Positions 61,216-64,000 of a stretch of 64,000 nt of DNA are shown here, piece by piece. Source of the stretch: Winogradskyella vincentii (GTDB taxonomy: Bacteria > Bacteroidota > Bacteroidia > Flavobacteriales > Flavobacteriaceae); assembly GCF_020166345.1 (NCBI RefSeq), contig NZ_JAIUJS010000001.1, positions 372,001-436,000 of the forward strand. The letters are read 5' to 3'. Positions within the stretch are counted from its first letter, which is position 1. Every line of letters starts with the position of its first letter. The notes beneath the pieces were generated by a model, which had not been told where the DNA came from, did not search any database, and was given only the letters and a program-made list of their open reading frames with translations. The position numbers and the translations under genes are program-made.

Positions 61216-64000
61216 TTAAAATTTAACATTTAAGCCCAGTGTAATAGTACGATTCTGGAAATAATTGTAACGTCTGTCAATACCAGGAGCCAAAACTTCT
61301 GGATTGCCCGTATTACCACCGTTATCCACAGCTCCAAGATCTTGGAATGCTGGTTCTGGGTCAGCACCTGTGTAATCAGTGATAGTAAATAAGTTCTGTG
61401 CTGTTAAAGACACCCTTGCACTCTTAATGAACGAATCATCATTTAAATCAAAGTTGTACCCAACAGTTAAGTTGTCTAATCTTAAGAAATCTGCTTTCTC
61501 AACATAATAAGAACTGAACTGAGCAGTTCTAATATCGTCTCTAGCTAAATCAGTGTTAACATAGTTGTACGACGACTGAGATCCAATTCTTGGCTCATAA
61601 AATACTCTAAACGTATTCACCATACTATGACCAAACGCACCTCTAAAGAAGGCATTTACATCCCAGTTACCAAACTGTACTTGATGTGTCCAACCGATTT
61701 CCCAATCCGGAAAACCTTGACCTAGTACTTTGAAGTCACCATCTTCTGCAAGCGCAGAACCTTGATCCGCAACTACATTTCCGTCACCATTAATATCTGC
61801 AAGAATAGGAGTTCCATTAGCATCAACTTCGCCTGTAAATACAGGTCCCCAAATTTGACCAATTTCGTCACCTTCTCTTACAAGAATTACTTCCGTATCA
61901 TTTTGCCCTGGAGCACCTAAGTTAGCAATCGTTCTATCTCCACCAACATTCTTTTCAAGAACAGTCTCATAGGTAGAAGCAACAAGTCCCATATTATACT
62001 TAACTCTGTCGTTTCTTACAATATCATAATTAACTGTCAACTCAAATCCTTTAGTATTTAACTCACCAGAGTTTTGAAACTGAGAAGTAAATCCGTTGTT
62101 AGAAGCTGCATCAATTTGAACCGAGGTAATAAAGTCGACAATATCTCTGTTATATAAATCCACTGTAGCAGATAATCTGTCCATTGCGAATTCAATACCG
62201 AAATTAAGCTCTCTTTTTTCCTCCCATTTTAAATCTGGGTTAGCAAGTCTTGTACCAATACCTGTAGAAGATGATCCGAAACCACCAGCACCATTTGTTA
62301 CATTAAATGTTGTTTGTGATAAACCTACTCCTGGAGGAATAGCTCCTGTTACACCGTATCCTAAACGTGCTTTTAACAAGGACACATTATCTAATTGAAG
62401 ATAATTATTTAAATCTGCACCAACTGCTACAGACGGGAATGTACCCCATTGATTGTCCTCACCAAAACGACTTGATCCTTCACGTCTTAGAGATGCAGTT
62501 AAATAAATAGCGTCATCAAAAGTAAAGTTTCCTCTTAAGAAGAATGCAATAATTCTATCATCGTCATTTCTTCCACTATTAGCAATCACCCTACCTGCTT
62601 CGTTTAAATCTTGAGATACCTCAATTGCATTACTAAAATCAAAATCTACACCTGGAGGAAAATCTCCAACTTGTAAATAATTCTCATTAAAATCATTTTC
62701 TTGGAAAGAATAACCACCATCTAACTTCATTCTAAAGAAATCATTAAATGTCTTATTATATGTACCAAATAATTCTAAAGTCTTAGTTCTTGCCTCATTA
62801 CTGTAGAAATCAGCTCTACCTTTTCTGAAAGGACTTACAGCACCTCCTCTAAAGAATGCAGTCGTTGGGTAATATTGATTATTATCTGTTCTAGAGACTT
62901 GTTGCCCAACATTTAATGTTGCTGTTAAGTCGTCCGTAATTGAATATCTGAAATCTGCATTATAATTAATGGTCGTCGTAGCACCAGCATTTCTATTTTG
63001 TTCAGCAATTGAAACTGGGTTAAAACTGTCAAATAAACCAAGAGTTTCGAAATATCCACCAAACTGATCTGAGTTAAATGCAAAAGGTGCATCGTCACCA
63101 AATACAGGAGCAGTAGGGTTATAAACTATTGCATAACGTAATGCTTCGTTAAATCCAAAATCACTATCTCTCTGCGTAAATGCAGAGTTGAAATTAATTC
63201 TTAATTTATCATTAAACAGTCTACCAGTAAAGTTACCTCTAACATTCAATTGCTCAAAACCAGAATTAAGTAAAATACCCTCAGTATCTCTGTAGTTTAC
63301 TGCAACCCTGTAGTTAGTATTCTCCGCACCACCAGACATTGCAATGTTGTGAACTTGAGAAAAAGCAGATCTTGTTACCTCGTCTACCCAGTCTGTATCG
63401 CTTCCTAAATCTGTTCCACCAGTTGCAAGGAATTGTCCACGATCCATTATTTCTACTTCATTAATTGCATCAGAAACACCATACTGTCCATTATACTCAA
63501 CTGAGAATGGCTGGTTGCTTTTACCAGATTTTGTGGTAACTAAGATTACACCACTCGATGCTCTTGAACCATAAATCGCTGCTGCAGAACCGTCTTTTAA
63601 TACAGTAATATTTTTAATATCACTTGGATCCACATTGTTTAAGGACTGTCCTAAAACACCATCAATTACTACCAAAGGTTCGGTGTTACCACCAACAGTA
63701 GAAAGACCTCTAAGTCTAATTATACCATTGTCATTTGGGTTACCACCTTTGTTGTAAACCGAAAGTCCGGCTACTTTACCTTGTAATAACTGAGATGCAT
63801 TGTTTATCACACCCTTGTTAAATTCTTCTTCACTAACACTTGTTACAGCGGTGGTGATTTCTTTTCTGACCTGATTACCGTATCCTACAACAACTACAGC
63901 TTCTAATTGAGCAACATCTTCTTCAAGAGTCACATCAATTACAGAGCGACCGTTTACAGCTATCTCTTGGGTTTTAAATCCAAGGTAACTAAAAACAAGT
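61216..64000 (-). CDS. susC: SusC/RagA-family TonB-linked outer-membrane transporter (cut at right edge)
   Basis: The frame is open to the window end and lacks its N-terminal signal and most of the CarboxypepD-regulatory domain. The visible first residues are LVFSYLGFKTQEIAVNGRSV, followed by VVVVGYGNQVRKE, the SusC TonB-box-like and plug entry. The plug has GLSVYNKGGNPNDNGIIRLR, VLKDGSAAAIYGSRASSGVI and the family end VVIDGVLGQSLNNV. The beta-barrel closes with the NYFQNRTITLGLNVKF end. It transports the ligand bound by SusD across the outer membrane. Only about 930 residues are visible; a full SusC is about 1000-1050. Confidence 0.94.
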   Translation of the reverse strand, partial: LVFSYLGFKTQEIAVNGRSVIDVTLEEDVAQLEAVVVVGYGNQVRKEITTAVTSVSEEEFNKGVINNASQLLQGKVAGLSVYNKGGNPNDNGIIRLRGLSTVGGNTEPLVVIDGVLGQSLNNVDPSDIKNITVLKDGSAAAIYGSRASSGVILVTTKSGKSNQPFSVEYNGQYGVSDAINEVEIMDRGQFLATGGTDLGSDTDWVDEVTRSAFSQVHNIAMSGGAENTNYRVAVNYRDTEGILLNSGFEQLNVRGNFTGRLFNDKLRINFNSAFTQRDSDFGFNEALRYAIVYNPTAPVFGDDAPFAFNSDQFGGYFETLGLFDSFNPVSIAEQNRNAGATTTINYNADFRYSITDDLTATLNVGQQVSRTDNNQYYPTTAFFRGGAVSPFRKGRADFYSNEARTKTLELFGTYNKTFNDFFRMKLDGGYSFQENDFNENYLQVGDFPPGVDFDFSNAIEVSQDLNEAGRVIANSGRNDDDRIIAFFLRGNFTFDDAIYLTASLRREGSSRFGEDNQWGTFPSVAVGADLNNYLQLDNVSLLKARLGYGVTGAIPPGVGLSQTTFNVTNGAGGFGSSSTGIGTRLANPDLKWEEKRELNFGIEFAMDRLSATVDLYNRDIVDFITSVQIDAASNNGFTSQFQNSGELNTKGFELTVNYDIVRNDRVKYNMGLVASTYETVLEKNVGGDRTIANLGAPGQNDTEVILVREGDEIGQIWGPVFTGEVDANGTPILADINGDGNVVADQGSALAEDGDFKVLGQGFPDWEIGWTHQVQFGNWDVNAFFRGAFGHSMVNTFRVFYEPRIGSQSSYNYVNTDLARDDIRTAQFSSYYVEKADFLRLDNLTVGYNFDLNDDSFIKSARVSLTAQNLFTITDYTGADPEPAFQDLGAVDNGGNTGNPEVLAPGIDRRYNYFQNRTITLGLNVKF

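Overview
The window reads as DNA from a marine Flavobacteriia-type Bacteroidetes. It is AT-rich, has TAnnTTTG-type -7 promoter elements, SusC/SusD outer-membrane proteins, DUF6660 and HYC_CC_PP metal-island proteins, huge FG-GAP/UnbV lipoproteins and a 3-keto-sugar gene set. No rRNA, complete tRNA or CRISPR array was seen.

Positions 1-22024 look like an accessory island. The left edge holds the start of a DUF2779 nuclease-like gene (-). It lies head-to-head with an Argonaute-like PIWI protein (+) that has lost its N-terminus. Next comes a long + strand metal-resistance region (1995-18727). It holds DUF6660, a TonB-dependent receptor, a Fur-family regulator, DUF3703, a MerT-MerP fusion, a GDCCVxC protein, a P1B ATPase (Zn/Cd/Pb type), HYC_CC_PP, and a CusA/CusC/CusB copper-silver efflux system. 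Interleaved with the efflux genes are an acetolactate-decarboxylase-like lipoprotein, an HMA-MauE membrane protein, a PepSY protein, a DUF3347 lipoprotein and a haem-binding protein. A 15-base motif (TGCAC-N2-CCATTGCA) precedes both of the first two transcription units. The region ends in gene scraps: half an AraC regulator, an inverted copy of the TonB receptor C-terminus, and the tail of a methyltransferase. Two small membrane-protein genes and a tyrosine recombinase follow. Just upstream of the recombinase start is a short RNA-gene-like 3' end followed by a terminator, which is how an integration end (attR) should look.

Positions 22060-64000 look like a chromosomal carbohydrate locus. 22060-27333 has a GH13_18 phosphorylase, an SSS symporter and a GH13 alpha-glucosidase. 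27334-36969 has an oxidative 3-keto-sugar set: GMC dehydrogenase plus small subunit, two DUF1080 proteins, two TIM-barrel isomerases, a Gfo/Idh/MocA oxidoreductase, an MFS transporter and an AraC regulator. 36972-64000 is one co-directional (-) block: SusC (cut by the window edge), SusD, three giant FG-GAP/UnbV lipoproteins with a small lipoprotein, a vanadium-haloperoxidase-like protein, a P-loop kinase, three MFS transporters, a fungal-style neutral trehalase, an MGH1-like glycoside hydrolase, GlpD and GlpK.

My working inference is that the 22-64 kb locus catabolises small alpha-glucoside osmolytes of marine phytoplankton and cyanobacteria, such as trehalose, sucrose and especially glucosylglycerol. 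The combination of a GH13_18 phosphorylase, trehalase, alpha-glucosidases and glycerol kinase/dehydrogenase suggests this, but no substrate can be proven from sequence alone.
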